In this document: positions 17,388 to 26,207 of the stretch, piece after piece
How positions within the stretch are numbered: the first letter of the stretch is position 1
Layout of the letters: every line of letters starts with the position of its first letter
Made by a program: the position numbers and the translations under genes
Assembly: GCA_947629335.1 (NCBI GenBank)
Contig: CANRDI010000014.1
Span: 1 to 49,027 of the forward strand
From: an uncultured Clostridia bacterium
GTDB taxonomy: Bacteria; Bacillota; Clostridia; Oscillospirales; Ruminococcaceae
Direction of reading: 5' to 3'
Length of the DNA: 49,027 nucleotides
Notes under the pieces: model-generated
The model's database searches: none
Told to the model about the DNA's origin: nothing
The model's input: the letters and a program-made list of their open reading frames with translations, nothing else

Positions 17388-18554
17388 TTAATACATACTG
17401 CAGCTTGGAATTTGTGTTCTAAGCCAAGCGATATCTTCTTCGCTGATTTGGTTTTCACCCAAAGTCAAAAGTTTCAGATTAGTAAGATTTGCAAGCGGTT
17501 TTATATCGCTGATTTTATTAAATGATAAACCCAAATTCGTCAGTTTCGTAAGCTTTGCAAGCGGAGTTACATCGCTGATTTGATTTTGATACAAAGCCAA
17601 AGCATCCAGATTAGTAAGAGTTGCAAGCGCACTTACATCGTTGATTTTATTGTCATGCAATTCTAAAATTGTCAGATTAGAATGATTTGCAAGCGCACTT
17701 ACATCGACGATTTGATTGTTAAACAAACTCAATGATTTCAGCTTAGTAAGCCTTGCAAGCGCACTTATATCACTGATTTGATTCTCTTCCATAAACAACA
17801 TAGTCATATTTGTAAGATTTGCAAGAGAACTTATATCTCTGATTTGATTTCCCTGCAAACTCAATGTTTCCAGCTTAGTAAGATTTGCAAGAGAACTTAT
17901 ATCGCTGATTTGATTTCCCTGCAAACTCAATGTTTCCAGCTTAGTAAGATTTGCAAGAGAACTTATATCGCTGATTTGATTTCCCTGCAAACTCAATGTT
18001 TCCAGTTTAGTAAGATTTGCAAGCGGACTTAAATCGCTGATTTTATTAGATTGCAAATTCAAATCTGTCAGCTTAGTAAGATTTGAAAGCGGAGATATAT
18101 CGCTGATTTGATTATTAGCTATACTCAATTCTGTCAACTTAGTAAGATTTGCAAACGGGCTTATATCACTGATTGGTTCGTCCCACAAAGACAAATGTGT
18201 CAGATTTACGAGTTTGCCGATTAGTACAGCATCATCATTTGTAATGTTATTTTCTTTTAATGTTAACTGAGTAGTTGTCGCTATGTCGTACTCCACGCCT
18301 TTAATTGTCACCGAGCCCATAGAGCCGTATGGCGGCAATTCCTCGGGCGTGCTGTCTTCGGGGGTGCTGTACTCGGGAGTTGAACTTTCGGCAGGCTCGG
18401 AGCTGTTTGAAACACTGCTCGGCGAAGAACTGCTTGAAATATCTGCTCCGCTGGTCGGCTGTGAGCTTTGCGATGGGGCTCCTTTGTCTTCCCCGCACCC
18501 TGCCAGCAACAGCGAAGCCGCTAAAACTGCCGATAAGAATTTTACCCTTTTCAT
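17388..18554 (-). CDS. Internalin-like leucine-rich repeat lipoprotein (paralog 1)
   Basis: 388 residues. A lipoprotein signal with lipobox LLAGC (Cys20) is followed by a Ser/Thr/Pro/Glu linker. A header module then appears (GSVTIKGVEYDIATTTQLTL, with NITNDDAVLIGKLVNL). About thirteen 22-residue repeats follow, with consensus NQISDISPLANLTKLETLSLQG. This is the LRR_4/internalin pattern, a curved binding surface exposed outside the membrane. Ligand unknown. Three central repeats are nearly identical (see the repeat at 17812-18009). AAGGAGGAC lies upstream of the ATG. The promoter at 18606-18634 drives it through a short leader without element A. It is the first of three tandem paralogs; the fourth is at 36095-37615. 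Confidence 0.9.
   Translation of the reverse strand: MKRVKFLSAVLAASLLLAGCGEDKGAPSQSSQPTSGADISSSSSPSSVSNSSEPAESSTPEYSTPEDSTPEELPPYGSMGSVTIKGVEYDIATTTQLTLKENNITNDDAVLIGKLVNLTHLSLWDEPISDISPFANLTKLTELSIANNQISDISPLSNLTKLTDLNLQSNKISDLSPLANLTKLETLSLQGNQISDISSLANLTKLETLSLQGNQISDISSLANLTKLETLSLQGNQIRDISSLANLTNMTMLFMEENQISDISALARLTKLKSLSLFNNQIVDVSALANHSNLTILELHDNKINDVSALATLTNLDALALYQNQISDVTPLAKLTKLTNLGLSFNKISDIKPLANLTNLKLLTLGENQISEEDIAWLRTQIPSCSMY
17812..18009 (-). repeat. Three near-identical 66-bp units within the LRR gene
   Basis: The unit beginning GTAAGATTTGCAAG recurs at 17812, 17878 and 17944, exactly 66 bp apart. Each encodes one 22-residue LRR with almost no nucleotide change. Neighbouring repeats are far more diverged, so this is a recent in-frame expansion. 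Confidence 0.9.
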
Positions 18555-18605
18555 TGTTGTCCTCCTTAAATTGCCGATAATAATTTGTCAATTAAACCAA
18601 ATTGC

Positions 18606-18634
18606 ATTATAACACATTCCCCGCGATTTGTCAA
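18606..18634 (-). promoter_or_regulatory. Sigma-A promoter of LRR paralog 1
   Basis: Minus strand TTGACA (18629-18634), 17 bp, TATAAT (18606-18611), extended TGT. The surrounding sequence (AACTATTGACAAAT then CGCGG and GAATGTG) closely matches the promoter at 35704-35732, but here no structured element lies between promoter and gene. Confidence 0.88.
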
Positions 18635-18669
18635 TAGTTTTCCACCTGTTGGCAGTGACAGTTTATTTA

Positions 18670-20091
18670 TTAAAAAGTTATAGAGCAGTCCGGAAGCTGT
18701 TGTTCAAGCCATTCGATATCAGTTTTGCTTATCTGATTGCCGTATAAAAACAGCTCTTTTAAATTAGTAAGACCCGAAATCGGTTTTATATCGCTGATTT
18801 TATTCTTGTCCAGACTTATTGTCGTAAGCTTGGAAAGATTTGCAAGAGGTGTAAGGTCGCTTATCTGATTGCTGTTTAAATTTAAATATTTCAGATTTAT
18901 AAGATTTGAAAGCGGCTTTAAGTCGCTTATTTTATTCTGTTCTATATGCAGCTCCGTAAGCCGCGTAAGACTTCTGAGCGGGCTTAAGTCCTTTATCTGA
19001 TTGTCAGGCAGGCTCAGATATGTAAGTTTTGTAAGAAATTTTATCGGTGACAGGTCTTTTATGTTATTGTGCGTTAATGTCAGGGTCGTAAGATTTGTAA
19101 GTTTTGTGAGCGGAGTTATATCGCAGGCGATGTCGCTGTTTAGGCTGTCCAGATACAGAATTTTAAGATTTGTAAGATTTGAAAGCGGGGTTATGTCATT
19201 GACGCGGTATTCTTTCAGCTCCAGATGCGTCAGATTTTTCAGTTCTCCTATCGGCTCAAGACTTTGCGCCTTGTTTCCGAACATATACAAAGTTTCGAGT
19301 TTTTTCAGCTTTGCAAGCGGAGTTATATCGCTTATCTGATTTGACCACAATTCGAGATGCTGTAAATCTGTAAGGTTTTCGAGCGGCTTTATGTCGCTGA
19401 ATTGTCCTCCGATTAAGCACAAATTTATAAGATTTACAAGCTTTCCGATTTGCGCAACATCATCATTTGTGATTTTGACAGGGTTGTTTATGCTGCCTAA
19501 AACTAATTCTGTCGTTGTCGCAATATCATATTTATTGCCTTGAATTATTACCGTGCCGTTTTCGAGAACTGTTGGAGAATTTGACGAGCCGGCAGGAGCA
19601 GAACTCGAAGCAGGCTTGCTTGATGAACTTGCAGGAATGGAACTACTTGAAGCAGGTGTGCTTGACGAGCTTGCAGGAGAGGAACTTGGAGCAGGCGTGC
19701 TTGATGAACTTGCAGGAATGGAACTACTTGAAGCAGGCACGCTTGATGAACTTGCAGGAGCGGAACTTGGAGCAGGCGTGCTTGACGAACTTGCGGGAGT
19801 TGAACTTGAAGCAGGCTTGCTTGATGAGCTTGCGGGAGCAGAACTTGAAGCAGGTTTGCTTGACGAGCTTGCGGGAGCAGAACTTGAAGCAGGCGTGCTT
19901 GACGAGCTTGCACGAGAGGAACTTGAAGCCTCAGAGCTTGAAAAATATGAACTGTTCGGCACAGAACCGGTTAGATCAACTGCCGAGATATTATAATGCG
20001 AACTTTGTCCGGAATTTTCGCTGTCCTCTCCACACCCCGACAGCAAAAGCGCCGCCGCTAATACTGCTGATAAAATTTTTGCTTTTTTCAT
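18670..20091 (-). CDS. Internalin-like leucine-rich repeat lipoprotein (paralog 2)
   Basis: About 473 residues. I use the ATG at 20091 rather than 20100: the upstream sequence AAGGATGTCAAAA aligns with AAGGAGGACAAAA before the other paralogs, and the alternative ATG is inside that ribosome site. Lipobox LLSGC (Cys20). Residues about 55-170 are a Ser/Pro/Ala/Lys linker (SSSTPASSSAPASSS units). The header TVIIQGNKYDIATTTELVL follows, then about twelve internalin-type LRRs (NQISDLTPLANLSKLTTISL and similar). It is predicted to be lipid-anchored outside the membrane with the LRR surface raised by the flexible linker. The last repeat (ISKTDIEWLEQQLPDC) is a C-terminal cap shared with the paralogs. 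Confidence 0.88.
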   Translation of the reverse strand: MKKAKILSAVLAAALLLSGCGEDSENSGQSSHYNISAVDLTGSVPNSSYFSSSEASSSSRASSSSTPASSSAPASSSSKPASSSAPASSSSKPASSSTPASSSSTPAPSSAPASSSSVPASSSSIPASSSSTPAPSSSPASSSSTPASSSSIPASSSSKPASSSAPAGSSNSPTVLENGTVIIQGNKYDIATTTELVLGSINNPVKITNDDVAQIGKLVNLINLCLIGGQFSDIKPLENLTDLQHLELWSNQISDITPLAKLKKLETLYMFGNKAQSLEPIGELKNLTHLELKEYRVNDITPLSNLTNLKILYLDSLNSDIACDITPLTKLTNLTTLTLTHNNIKDLSPIKFLTKLTYLSLPDNQIKDLSPLRSLTRLTELHIEQNKISDLKPLSNLINLKYLNLNSNQISDLTPLANLSKLTTISLDKNKISDIKPISGLTNLKELFLYGNQISKTDIEWLEQQLPDCSITF

Positions 20092-20138
20092 TTTTGACAT
20101 CCTTAGATTGACAGTTTATGAAATAAAGTTACAGATAA

Positions 20139-20167
20139 ATTATAGCATTTTCATTATAATTTGTCAA
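20139..20167 (-). promoter_or_regulatory. Sigma-A promoter of LRR paralog 2
   Basis: Minus strand TTGACA (20162-20167), 17 bp, TATAAT (20139-20144). The leader is about 40 bases and lacks element A. Confidence 0.85.
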
Positions 20168-20220
20168 TACATTTACCCGCCCTGTTGGCAGTTGACAGTG
20201 TACAGTTAAAAGTTAACAGT

Positions 20221-20251
20221 AAAAAGTTTTCCCGCCCGAAAATTGGGCGGG
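20221..20251 (-). terminator. Terminator of LRR paralog 3
   Basis: On the minus strand CCCGCCC (20245-20251) and GGGCGGG (20231-20237) enclose a seven-base loop, followed by AAAACTTTTT. The T-run is displaced by four A, so efficiency is uncertain. Confidence 0.6.
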
Positions 20252-20261
20252 GCAAATGCGG

Positions 20262-21719
20262 TTAAAAATCTATATCGCATCGCGGGAACTTTTGTTTAAG
20301 CCAAGTTTTGTCTTCATTGCTGACTTTATTCGTTTTCAGATTCAAAGTCTGCGGATTAGTGAAATTTGCAAGTGCGCTTATATCGCTGATTTGATTGTTA
20401 TGCAAATCCAGAGTTACAATATCAGCGAGGCTTGCAAGCGGGCTGATATCGCTGATTTTATTTTTATTTAAAAACAACGCCTTCATGTTAGTCATATTTG
20501 AAAGAGGAGTCAAATCGCTGATTTGATTATCGCCCAAGTTTAAAAATGTCAGCTTAGTAAGATTTTTAAGCGGGCTTAAATCGCTGATTTGATTGATACA
20601 TAGCCACAAATTCGTAAGATTAGTAAGATTTGCAATAGGACTTATGTCGCTGATTTGATTCTGGTACACTTCAAGACGATTAAGTTTAGTCAGGTTTGCA
20701 AGCGGACTTATATCGCTTATCTGATTTTTATCCAAATGCAACTCATTTAATTTTGTAAGATTTGCAAGCGGGCTGATGTCGCTTATTTGATTTTCGTGCA
20801 ACATCAACTTCTTTAAATTAGTGAGATTTGCAAGCGGAGTTATATCGCTGATTTGGTTTTCACCCAAACCCAACTCTATCAGATTTACAAGCTTTCCGAT
20901 TTCCACAACATCAGCGTTTGTGATATTTTTATTGCTTAAATACAAATAATATGTTGTCGCAATGTCATACTTTACGCCCTGAATTGTTACCATGCCGCTT
21001 GCGGGAGGAACTGCGGGAGTTGACGAGCCTGCGGGCGAGGAGCTGCTTTGGGAATTTCCCGTGTTGCCCGAACATGAAATATTGCAATTCGGCAACGCAG
21101 CTTTAAGACGGTTTAAATCATCTTCGCTGATTTGATTAAAACTTATTTCCAGATCTTTCAAATTGGTAAGATTTAAAAGCGCGCTGATGTCTTTGACTTG
21201 ATTATTCAGCAAATTCAGATATGTAAGATCAGTAAGATTTTTAAGCGGGCTTAAATCGCTGACTTTATTACCGCTCAAATTCAATCTTGTAAGTTTGGTA
21301 AGATTGGCAAGAGGGCTTATGTCGCTGATGTTATCATTATACAAGTACAGCTCTGTCAGATTGGTAAGCTCAGCAAGCGGGCTTATATCGCCGCTTATTT
21401 GTTGTTGTCTGTCAAAACTCAACATCTTCAAATTTACAAGTTTTCCGATTTCCGCAATATCTTCATCTGTGAGAGTAGCATACAATAATTCCAATTCGGT
21501 TGTTGCGGCTATGTCGTACTCGTGACCTTGAATTGTCACCGTGCCGCTTGCGGGAGGAATTGCAGACTCGCTTGAAGAACCGCTTGACAAAGCGTTGTTT
21601 GAATTGTCTGTAACGCTGCTCTGATGTGAATTTTGCGAGGGGGTTTCTTTGCTCTCTCCGCACCCCGACAGCAAAAGAGCTCCCGCCAAAATTGCCGATA
21701 AAATTTTTACTCTTTTCAT
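20262..21719 (-). CDS. Internalin-like leucine-rich repeat lipoprotein with duplicated header-LRR domain (paralog 3)
   Basis: 485 residues. Lipobox LLSGC (Cys20) and a Ser-rich linker. First header about residue 58 (PPASGTVTIQGHEYDIAATT) with about six LRRs ending in a cap (LNRLKAALPNCNIS). A short Ser/Pro spacer follows. A second header about residue 240 (PPASGMVTIQGVKYDIATTY) leads about ten LRRs and a cap (EDKTWLKQKFPRCDIDF). The whole header-LRR-cap module has therefore been duplicated within one protein, unlike its paralogs. AAGGAGGAC precedes the ATG by 5 bases. The 5' leader is almost entirely element A (21743-21882), whose terminator ends 24 bp before the start codon, so expression may depend on read-through. 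Confidence 0.9.
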   Translation of the reverse strand: MKRVKILSAILAGALLLSGCGESKETPSQNSHQSSVTDNSNNALSSGSSSESAIPPASGTVTIQGHEYDIAATTELELLYATLTDEDIAEIGKLVNLKMLSFDRQQQISGDISPLAELTNLTELYLYNDNISDISPLANLTKLTRLNLSGNKVSDLSPLKNLTDLTYLNLLNNQVKDISALLNLTNLKDLEISFNQISEDDLNRLKAALPNCNISCSGNTGNSQSSSSPAGSSTPAVPPASGMVTIQGVKYDIATTYYLYLSNKNITNADVVEIGKLVNLIELGLGENQISDITPLANLTNLKKLMLHENQISDISPLANLTKLNELHLDKNQISDISPLANLTKLNRLEVYQNQISDISPIANLTNLTNLWLCINQISDLSPLKNLTKLTFLNLGDNQISDLTPLSNMTNMKALFLNKNKISDISPLASLADIVTLDLHNNQISDISALANFTNPQTLNLKTNKVSNEDKTWLKQKFPRCDIDF

Positions 21720-21742
21720 TTTGTCCTCCTTAAATTGTCAAT

Positions 21743-21882
21743 AAAAAGTGCGCAGCCGAAACCGCGCATTGTAAAAATGCAGACTCCGATTGCTGCGACA
21801 CAATTCTCGTTCACTTAAAAAGCAAGCACCTTTACCAAAGTAAAAGTGTTTTCTTTTAAGTGAATTTATTGAATTATGCCGC
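21743..21882 (-). ncRNA. Structured leader RNA element A, copy 3 (upstream of LRR paralog 3)
   Basis: Predicted start at 21882. Outer helix P1: 21871-21882 with 21795-21806 (12 bp including G-U). P2: 21853-21864 with 21810-21821. P3: 21840-21848 with 21827-21835 (9 bp). The conserved tail GCATTTTTAC (21771-21780) can instead pair with the 3' strand of P3. A terminator hairpin at 21749-21768 is followed by five T. The layout matches 35739-35898 and 45676-45849, with different helix sequences but preserved pairing. It is not a family I recognise; cis-acting attenuator or sRNA are both possible. Confidence 0.75.
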
Positions 21883-21888
21883 AAGTAA

Positions 21889-21917
21889 ATTATATCACAT
21901 TTCCATTAATTTTTCAA
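21889..21917 (-). promoter_or_regulatory. Promoter of element A copy 3 and LRR paralog 3
   Basis: Minus strand TTGAAA (21912-21917), 17 bp, TATAAT (21889-21894), extended TGA. The +7 position after the -10 is 21882, the first base of helix P1. Confidence 0.82.
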
Positions 21918-21942
21918 TACATTCCCCGACCTGCTTTCGCTT

Positions 21943-22995
21943 TCACGAAAGCAGTTTAGCAATTATCTCATTCGACACTAAAAATCCTTTCGGCGTAAGC
22001 GACAGCCTGCCGTCCGACAACTTGTAATATTCCCGCGGGATAAATTTTAAACGCGCCTTTATTTCTTCCGTAAGCTCTATCCCCTCGCTCAGCCTCAGTC
22101 CGAGCATTATCCGTTCTTCTTCGCGGTCGGGAAATTCTTCTGTTATTTCTTCGGTCTGAAACTCGGTTTTGAGAAATTTATTGAGCCTTTTAGGCACGGC
22201 AAAACGCTTTCCTTTATAATAAGAATGTGCCGACGGACCTATGCCGACATATTCTTCCGCGCGCCAGTATTTCAGGTTGTGGCGGCTTTCAAAGCCCGAT
22301 CTTGCGAAGTTGCTTATTTCGTATTGGTGAAAGCCGTGTTTTTCGAGAGCCTCGACTGCCGTCAGATATAACTCGGCCTGCAAGTCTTCGTTCGGCATTT
22401 TGTCGGCAATTTCTGCGTACCTTTTCCCGAAAACCGTGTTTTCTTCTATCTTCAGAAGATATGCCGAAACATGAGTTATCGGAAGTTCGCAAAGCTCGTC
22501 TATCGTTTTTACAAGAGAACCTTTCGTCTGATTTAAAATTCCGAGCATAATGTCAGCCGAAATATTTTCAAACCCCGTTTTTCGTGCAAGCATTATCGCG
22601 GCTTTCGCGTATTCTGCGCTGTGCTTCCTGCCGAGAGCGTTAAGCTCGGTGTTGTCGAGCGACTGAACACCGAATGAAAGGCGGTTTATTCCTGAATTTT
22701 TCAGCTCGCGCAAAATGTTTTCGTCCGCCGTTTCGGGGTTGCATTCGGCGGTTATCTCGGCGGTTTTCGTGCAGTTTACGCTGTTCATTATCTCGGCAAT
22801 TTGCCTGTACATAAGCGCGGGAGTTCCTCCGCCGAAATATACCGTGTCGAATTGTTCAGAATTATAACGCGAAAGATTTCGGACAACGGCGTTTTTGTAT
22901 TCTTCCGCTCTGCTTTCGGAAAAGGGAAGCGAATAAAAATCGCAGTACGGACATTTTTTCACGCAGAACGGAACATGGATATAAAGCCCCCTCAT
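21943..22995 (-). CDS. hemW: Radical SAM heme chaperone HemW
   Basis: 350 residues, slightly shorter than the usual 370-380. It starts GLYIHVPFCVKKCPYCDFYS, where Cys-x3-Cys-x2-Cys binds the 4Fe-4S cluster. TVYFGGGTPALM, ITAECNPE and RLSFGVQSLDNTEL are further family motifs. HemW, long annotated as oxygen-independent coproporphyrinogen oxidase, inserts heme into acceptor proteins; it lacks the extra N-terminal residues of true HemN. The ATG shares its A with the stop of lepA (TGATG), so translation is coupled. The lepA-hemW order is standard in Firmicutes. Confidence 0.93.
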   Translation of the reverse strand: MRGLYIHVPFCVKKCPYCDFYSLPFSESRAEEYKNAVVRNLSRYNSEQFDTVYFGGGTPALMYRQIAEIMNSVNCTKTAEITAECNPETADENILRELKNSGINRLSFGVQSLDNTELNALGRKHSAEYAKAAIMLARKTGFENISADIMLGILNQTKGSLVKTIDELCELPITHVSAYLLKIEENTVFGKRYAEIADKMPNEDLQAELYLTAVEALEKHGFHQYEISNFARSGFESRHNLKYWRAEEYVGIGPSAHSYYKGKRFAVPKRLNKFLKTEFQTEEITEEFPDREEERIMLGLRLSEGIELTEEIKARLKFIPREYYKLSDGRLSLTPKGFLVSNEIIAKLLS

Positions 22996-24809
22996 CAGTC
23001 GTCCTCAAGTTTTAATACAGCCATAAATGCCTCTTGCGGAACTTCTACCGTTCCAAACTGGCGCATACGCTTTTTGCCCTCTTTCTGCTTTTCAAGGAGC
23101 TTTTTCTTTCGCGTTATGTCGCCGCCGTAGCACTTTGCTAAAACGTCTTTTCGGAGCGCTTTTATCGTTTCGCGCGCAATTATCTTCCCGCCTATGCAGG
23201 CTTGTATGGGGATTTCAAAAAGCTGGCGGGGAATATGCTCTTTGAGCTTTTCAGCCATTTTCCTCGCGCGTTCATAGGCGCTGTCTGCGTGAATGATAAA
23301 CGAAAGCGCGTCTATTACCTCGCCGTTCAGCATTATATCAAGCTTTACGAGCTTTGACGGAGCAAAGCCTTTCATCTCATAGTCATAGCTTGCATAACCG
23401 CGAGTTCTCGATTTCAGAACATCAAAAAAGTCGTAGACTATCTCGTTGAGCGGCAGCTCATAGTGCAGATCTACGCGCTTTTCGTCAATATATTTCATAT
23501 CCTTGAATACTCCGCGCCTGTTCTGACAAAGCTCCATAATGCTCCCGACATATTCCGACGGAGAATAGACGTGCGCATTTACTATCGGCTCGTAGCTCTG
23601 CGCGATAAGGGTCGTGTCAGGGTAGTTTGTGGGGTTGTCGATCATTCGCGTTGTGCCGTCGGTCATTTCTATTTTGTATACAACAGACGGCGCGGTCGTG
23701 ATAATGTCAAGGTTATATTCGCGCTCAATTCTCTCCTGTATTATGTCCATATGCAGAAGTCCCAAAAAACCGCACCTGAAACCAAATCCGAGCGCAACTG
23801 AGCTTTCAGGCTCGTATGACAGCGACGCGTCGTTGAGCTGCAATTTTTCAAGCGCGTCGCGCAGGTCACCGTATTTCGCGCCGTCAGCGGGATAAATTCC
23901 GCTGAATACCATGGGATTTACCTCGCGGTAGCCGGGGAGCGCCTCGCTTGCGGGATTGTTGGCGTTTGTCACGGTGTCGCCGACCTTTGTGTCGCCTATG
24001 GATTTTATCGACGCGGCAATATAGCCGACTTCTCCCGCTTTAAGACCGCCTGCGGGAACAAGCTCCGTAGCTCCCATATATCCCGTTTCAACAACAGTAA
24101 ACTCCGCGCCCGACGCCATCATTCTTATTCTGTCGCCCGGCTTTACTTCACCCTCTTTAACGCGGACGTAAACAATAACCCCCTTATAGCTGTCATAATA
24201 GCTGTCGAAGATAAGCGCTTTTAAGGGAGCTTTGGTGTCGCCTTTCGGAGCGGGTATCTTATGAACTATCTCTTCCATTACAGCGCGGATGTTTATTCCC
24301 ATTTTTGCGGAGATTTCGGGCGCGTCCATTGCCTCAATGCCGATAACGTCCTCGATTTCGCGCTTAACTTCTTCGGGGTGAGCTGACGGTAGATCGATCT
24401 TGTTCACCACGGGAACAACTTCAAGATCGTTTTCGACAGCAAGATAGGTGTTTGCAAGCGTCTGCGCCTCAATTCCCTGCGACGCGTCAACGATAAGCAC
24501 AGCGCCCTCGCACGCCACAAGCGACCGCGAAACCTCATAGTTAAAGTCAACATGACCGGGAGTGTCAATAAGATTGAAAATATATTCCTCGCCGTCGTCA
24601 GCCTTGTATTTGAGCCTAACGGCGCGGGCTTTAATGGTTATGCCTCTTTCGCGCTCAATGTCCATATTATCAAGCAGTTGTTCTTCCATATCGCGCTTTG
24701 CTACGGTTTCGGTCTGCTCTAAAATCCTATCCGCAAGAGTTGACTTTCCGTGGTCGATATGCGCGATTATGCAGAAATTTCTTATTTTGTCAAGGTAATT
24801 GTCAGACAA
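22995..24809 (-). CDS. lepA: Elongation factor 4 (LepA), ribosomal back-translocase GTPase
   Basis: 604 residues, typical. G motifs: [18 protein letters not shown] (P-loop), [43 protein letters not shown]. The EF4-specific C-terminus with [20 protein letters not shown] and the [20 protein letters not shown] segment (quoted in part) is present. It acts on stalled or mis-translocated ribosomes. It is the first gene of a two-gene operon with hemW. I see no clear promoter in the 24810-25020 interval. Confidence 0.97.
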   Translation of the reverse strand: MSDNYLDKIRNFCIIAHIDHGKSTLADRILEQTETVAKRDMEEQLLDNMDIERERGITIKARAVRLKYKADDGEEYIFNLIDTPGHVDFNYEVSRSLVACEGAVLIVDASQGIEAQTLANTYLAVENDLEVVPVVNKIDLPSAHPEEVKREIEDVIGIEAMDAPEISAKMGINIRAVMEEIVHKIPAPKGDTKAPLKALIFDSYYDSYKGVIVYVRVKEGEVKPGDRIRMMASGAEFTVVETGYMGATELVPAGGLKAGEVGYIAASIKSIGDTKVGDTVTNANNPASEALPGYREVNPMVFSGIYPADGAKYGDLRDALEKLQLNDASLSYEPESSVALGFGFRCGFLGLLHMDIIQERIEREYNLDIITTAPSVVYKIEMTDGTTRMIDNPTNYPDTTLIAQSYEPIVNAHVYSPSEYVGSIMELCQNRRGVFKDMKYIDEKRVDLHYELPLNEIVYDFFDVLKSRTRGYASYDYEMKGFAPSKLVKLDIMLNGEVIDALSFIIHADSAYERARKMAEKLKEHIPRQLFEIPIQACIGGKIIARETIKALRKDVLAKCYGGDITRKKKLLEKQKEGKKRMRQFGTVEVPQEAFMAVLKLEDD

Positions 24810-24950
24810 TTTTTTCTCTCCTTATCTTTATTTGTATTTACTGTTTTTTAAAGTGCCGCAGAGATAAATTTTTATTTCGGTCGTCAATTTTAAACGTTGG
24901 TTTTTCAATAGCGTCGGCTTGTCCTCCGGCAGTATATATACAGCGCACGT

Positions 24951-24979
24951 TAAAAACAAAAGTGCGCTGATCACGGCGG
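24951..24979. repeat. Inverted repeat upstream of lepA
   Basis: CAGCGCAC and GTGCGCTG form an 8-bp stem around a loop of about 13 bases. It lies in the interval between lepA and the tandem repeat block, where I see no gene. Confidence 0.45.
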
Positions 24980-25024
24980 CGCGGTTATGGCTGCCGCCTA
25001 AGCCGATATAGACGTTCGCTGTCA

Positions 25025-25509
25025 ATAGCCGCTTCTCGCCCCGCTTTTACTTCGTTCAAGCGGGAACTCGTAGCGGCGTGCCTTTTTCAGCTTGCGCCGA
25101 AAAAGGCACAGCATACAGACGGAAAAAAGCGGGTCAAGACTATAAGAAGCATTCTCCGAACGATATTGAAAAGCCGAAAAGCTCTTGCGCTCCATAGCCG
25201 CTTCTCGCTCCGCTTTCACTTCGTTCAAGCGGAACTCGTCGCGGCGTGCCTTTTTCAGCTTGCGCCGAAAAAGGCACAGTATGCAGACGGAAAAAAGCGG
25301 GTCAAGCCTATAAGAACCATTCTCCGAACGATATTGAAAAGCCGAAAAGCTCTTGCGCTCCATAGCCGCTTCTCGCCCCGCTTTCACTTCGTTCAAGCGG
25401 GAACTCGTAGCGGCGTGCCTTTTTCAGCTTGCGCCGAAAAAGGCACAACATACAGACGGAAAAGCGGGTTCAGACTATAAGAACTATTCTCCAGACGACA
25501 TTGAAAAAG
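25025..25509. repeat. 168-bp tandem repeat, about three copies, overlapping the 3' end of the CPBP gene
   Basis: The unit starting ATAGCCGCTTCTCG recurs at 25025, 25194 and 25362 (169 and 168 bp apart). Each unit holds a perfect hairpin GTGCCTTTTTC-agcttgcgcc-GAAAAAGGCAC (25078-25109, 25246-25277, 25414-25445). The third unit runs into the last codons of the minus-strand CPBP gene (ends 25470), and its left neighbours keep recognisable copies of that gene tail. No separate gene is supported here; open frames of about 120 codons simply follow the repeat. Confidence 0.88.
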
Positions 25510-26096
25510 TCATAAATCCCGTGAGTAAGTGCAGCAGAAATAAACGTGAAGTCCTTTATGAAATATTTCGCAAGTCCTAAAACAAGCCCTATGCCGAATG
25601 TAAACAAAACCTGTAAAAACGAGCCGTTTATGATGTGCCATAAGCCGAACAATGCCGCGGAGATAACTGCTCCGAGCCATTTGTTTTTCGGGAGCAGCGT
25701 TTCTAAAAGCTCTTGTATATATCCTCGGAAAATAAGTTCTTCTGCGGGACCTACAAACACGATATAAAACAGCGCGCTGTAGATCAGCGTGTCCGCATAC
25801 GGCGGATACAGCTTTCCGCCGATAAGGCTTTTGCCGAATAATGACGGAACGACCGCTATGCTTATTGTCAAAAATGCAAAGACAAGAAACGCCCAAAGAT
25901 ACTGGCGGTAATTTTTGATCTCTATCTTTAGCCGAAGTCTGCTCATTTTGATTCCGATAGCCGCTATAGCTCCGAAAACCGCATATAACAAACAGTTAAG
26001 CGCACGCATTATCAGCACGTTTTCTATGCCGTTCAAAAACCTTACGCCGAATGTCAGCGCAGCCGTCGCCGCACAGCATATAACAAGTATAAACAA
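25470..26096 (-). CDS. CPBP-family intramembrane metalloprotease
   Basis: 208 residues, about six hydrophobic spans. The three motifs of the CAAX-protease/bacteriocin-processing (ABI) family are visible: EELIFRGYIQELLE (Glu-Glu-x3-Arg), FGLWHI (Phe-x3-His) and ALTHGIYDF (His-x3-Asp). Members are membrane proteases linked to bacteriocin self-immunity, surface-protein processing or prenyl-protein maturation; the substrate here is unknown. The C-terminus (NVVWRIVLIV) is encoded inside the 168-bp tandem repeat, so the gene end was involved in the duplications. Confidence 0.87.
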   Translation of the reverse strand: MFILVICCAATAALTFGVRFLNGIENVLIMRALNCLLYAVFGAIAAIGIKMSRLRLKIEIKNYRQYLWAFLVFAFLTISIAVVPSLFGKSLIGGKLYPPYADTLIYSALFYIVFVGPAEELIFRGYIQELLETLLPKNKWLGAVISAALFGLWHIINGSFLQVLFTFGIGLVLGLAKYFIKDFTFISAALTHGIYDFFNVVWRIVLIV

Positions 26097-26117
26097 TCGT
26101 ATACAGTTTACCTTTAA

Positions 26118-26190
26118 GTTTGATTACAATCAAATAATATCTGCGAAGCAGATATCTTAGCTGTACATATTAACTATAAACTGTACACTT
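26118..26190. repeat. Dispersed hairpin repeat (GTACACT family), copy in 26 kb region
   Basis: CAAATAATATCTGC-gaa-GCAGATATC forms a hairpin followed by CTGTACATATTAACTATAAACTGTACACT. It matches the repeats at 14319-14400 and 15402-15605 with compensating stem changes. Confidence 0.55.
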
Positions 26191-26207
26191 GCAAACAGCC
26201 ATTCCGC

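Noticed and set aside
17812-18009. CRISPR-like periodicity of 66 bp
   Set aside because: The period encodes 22-residue LRRs in frame within a lipoprotein gene.
19515-20111. Three overlapping open frames opposite or beside the LRR paralog 2 linker
   Set aside because: Repetitive translations of the same Ser/Pro repeat in other frames; the lipoprotein frame has the signal peptide, ribosome site and LRRs.
21743-21882. Element A as a known riboswitch (c-di-GMP, THF, preQ1, cobalamin)
   Set aside because: None of the conserved core sequences of those classes are visible.
24828-25025. 65-codon minus-strand frame upstream of lepA
   Set aside because: No ribosome site, no family pattern, and it spans an inverted repeat.
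25022-25396. 124-codon repetitive minus-strand frame
   Set aside because: Open only because the 168-bp repeat length is a multiple of three; no ribosome site, and it derives from a duplicated gene tail.
25025-25509. CRISPR array
   Set aside because: The repeat unit is 168 bp with no short repeat/unique spacer alternation and no cas genes.
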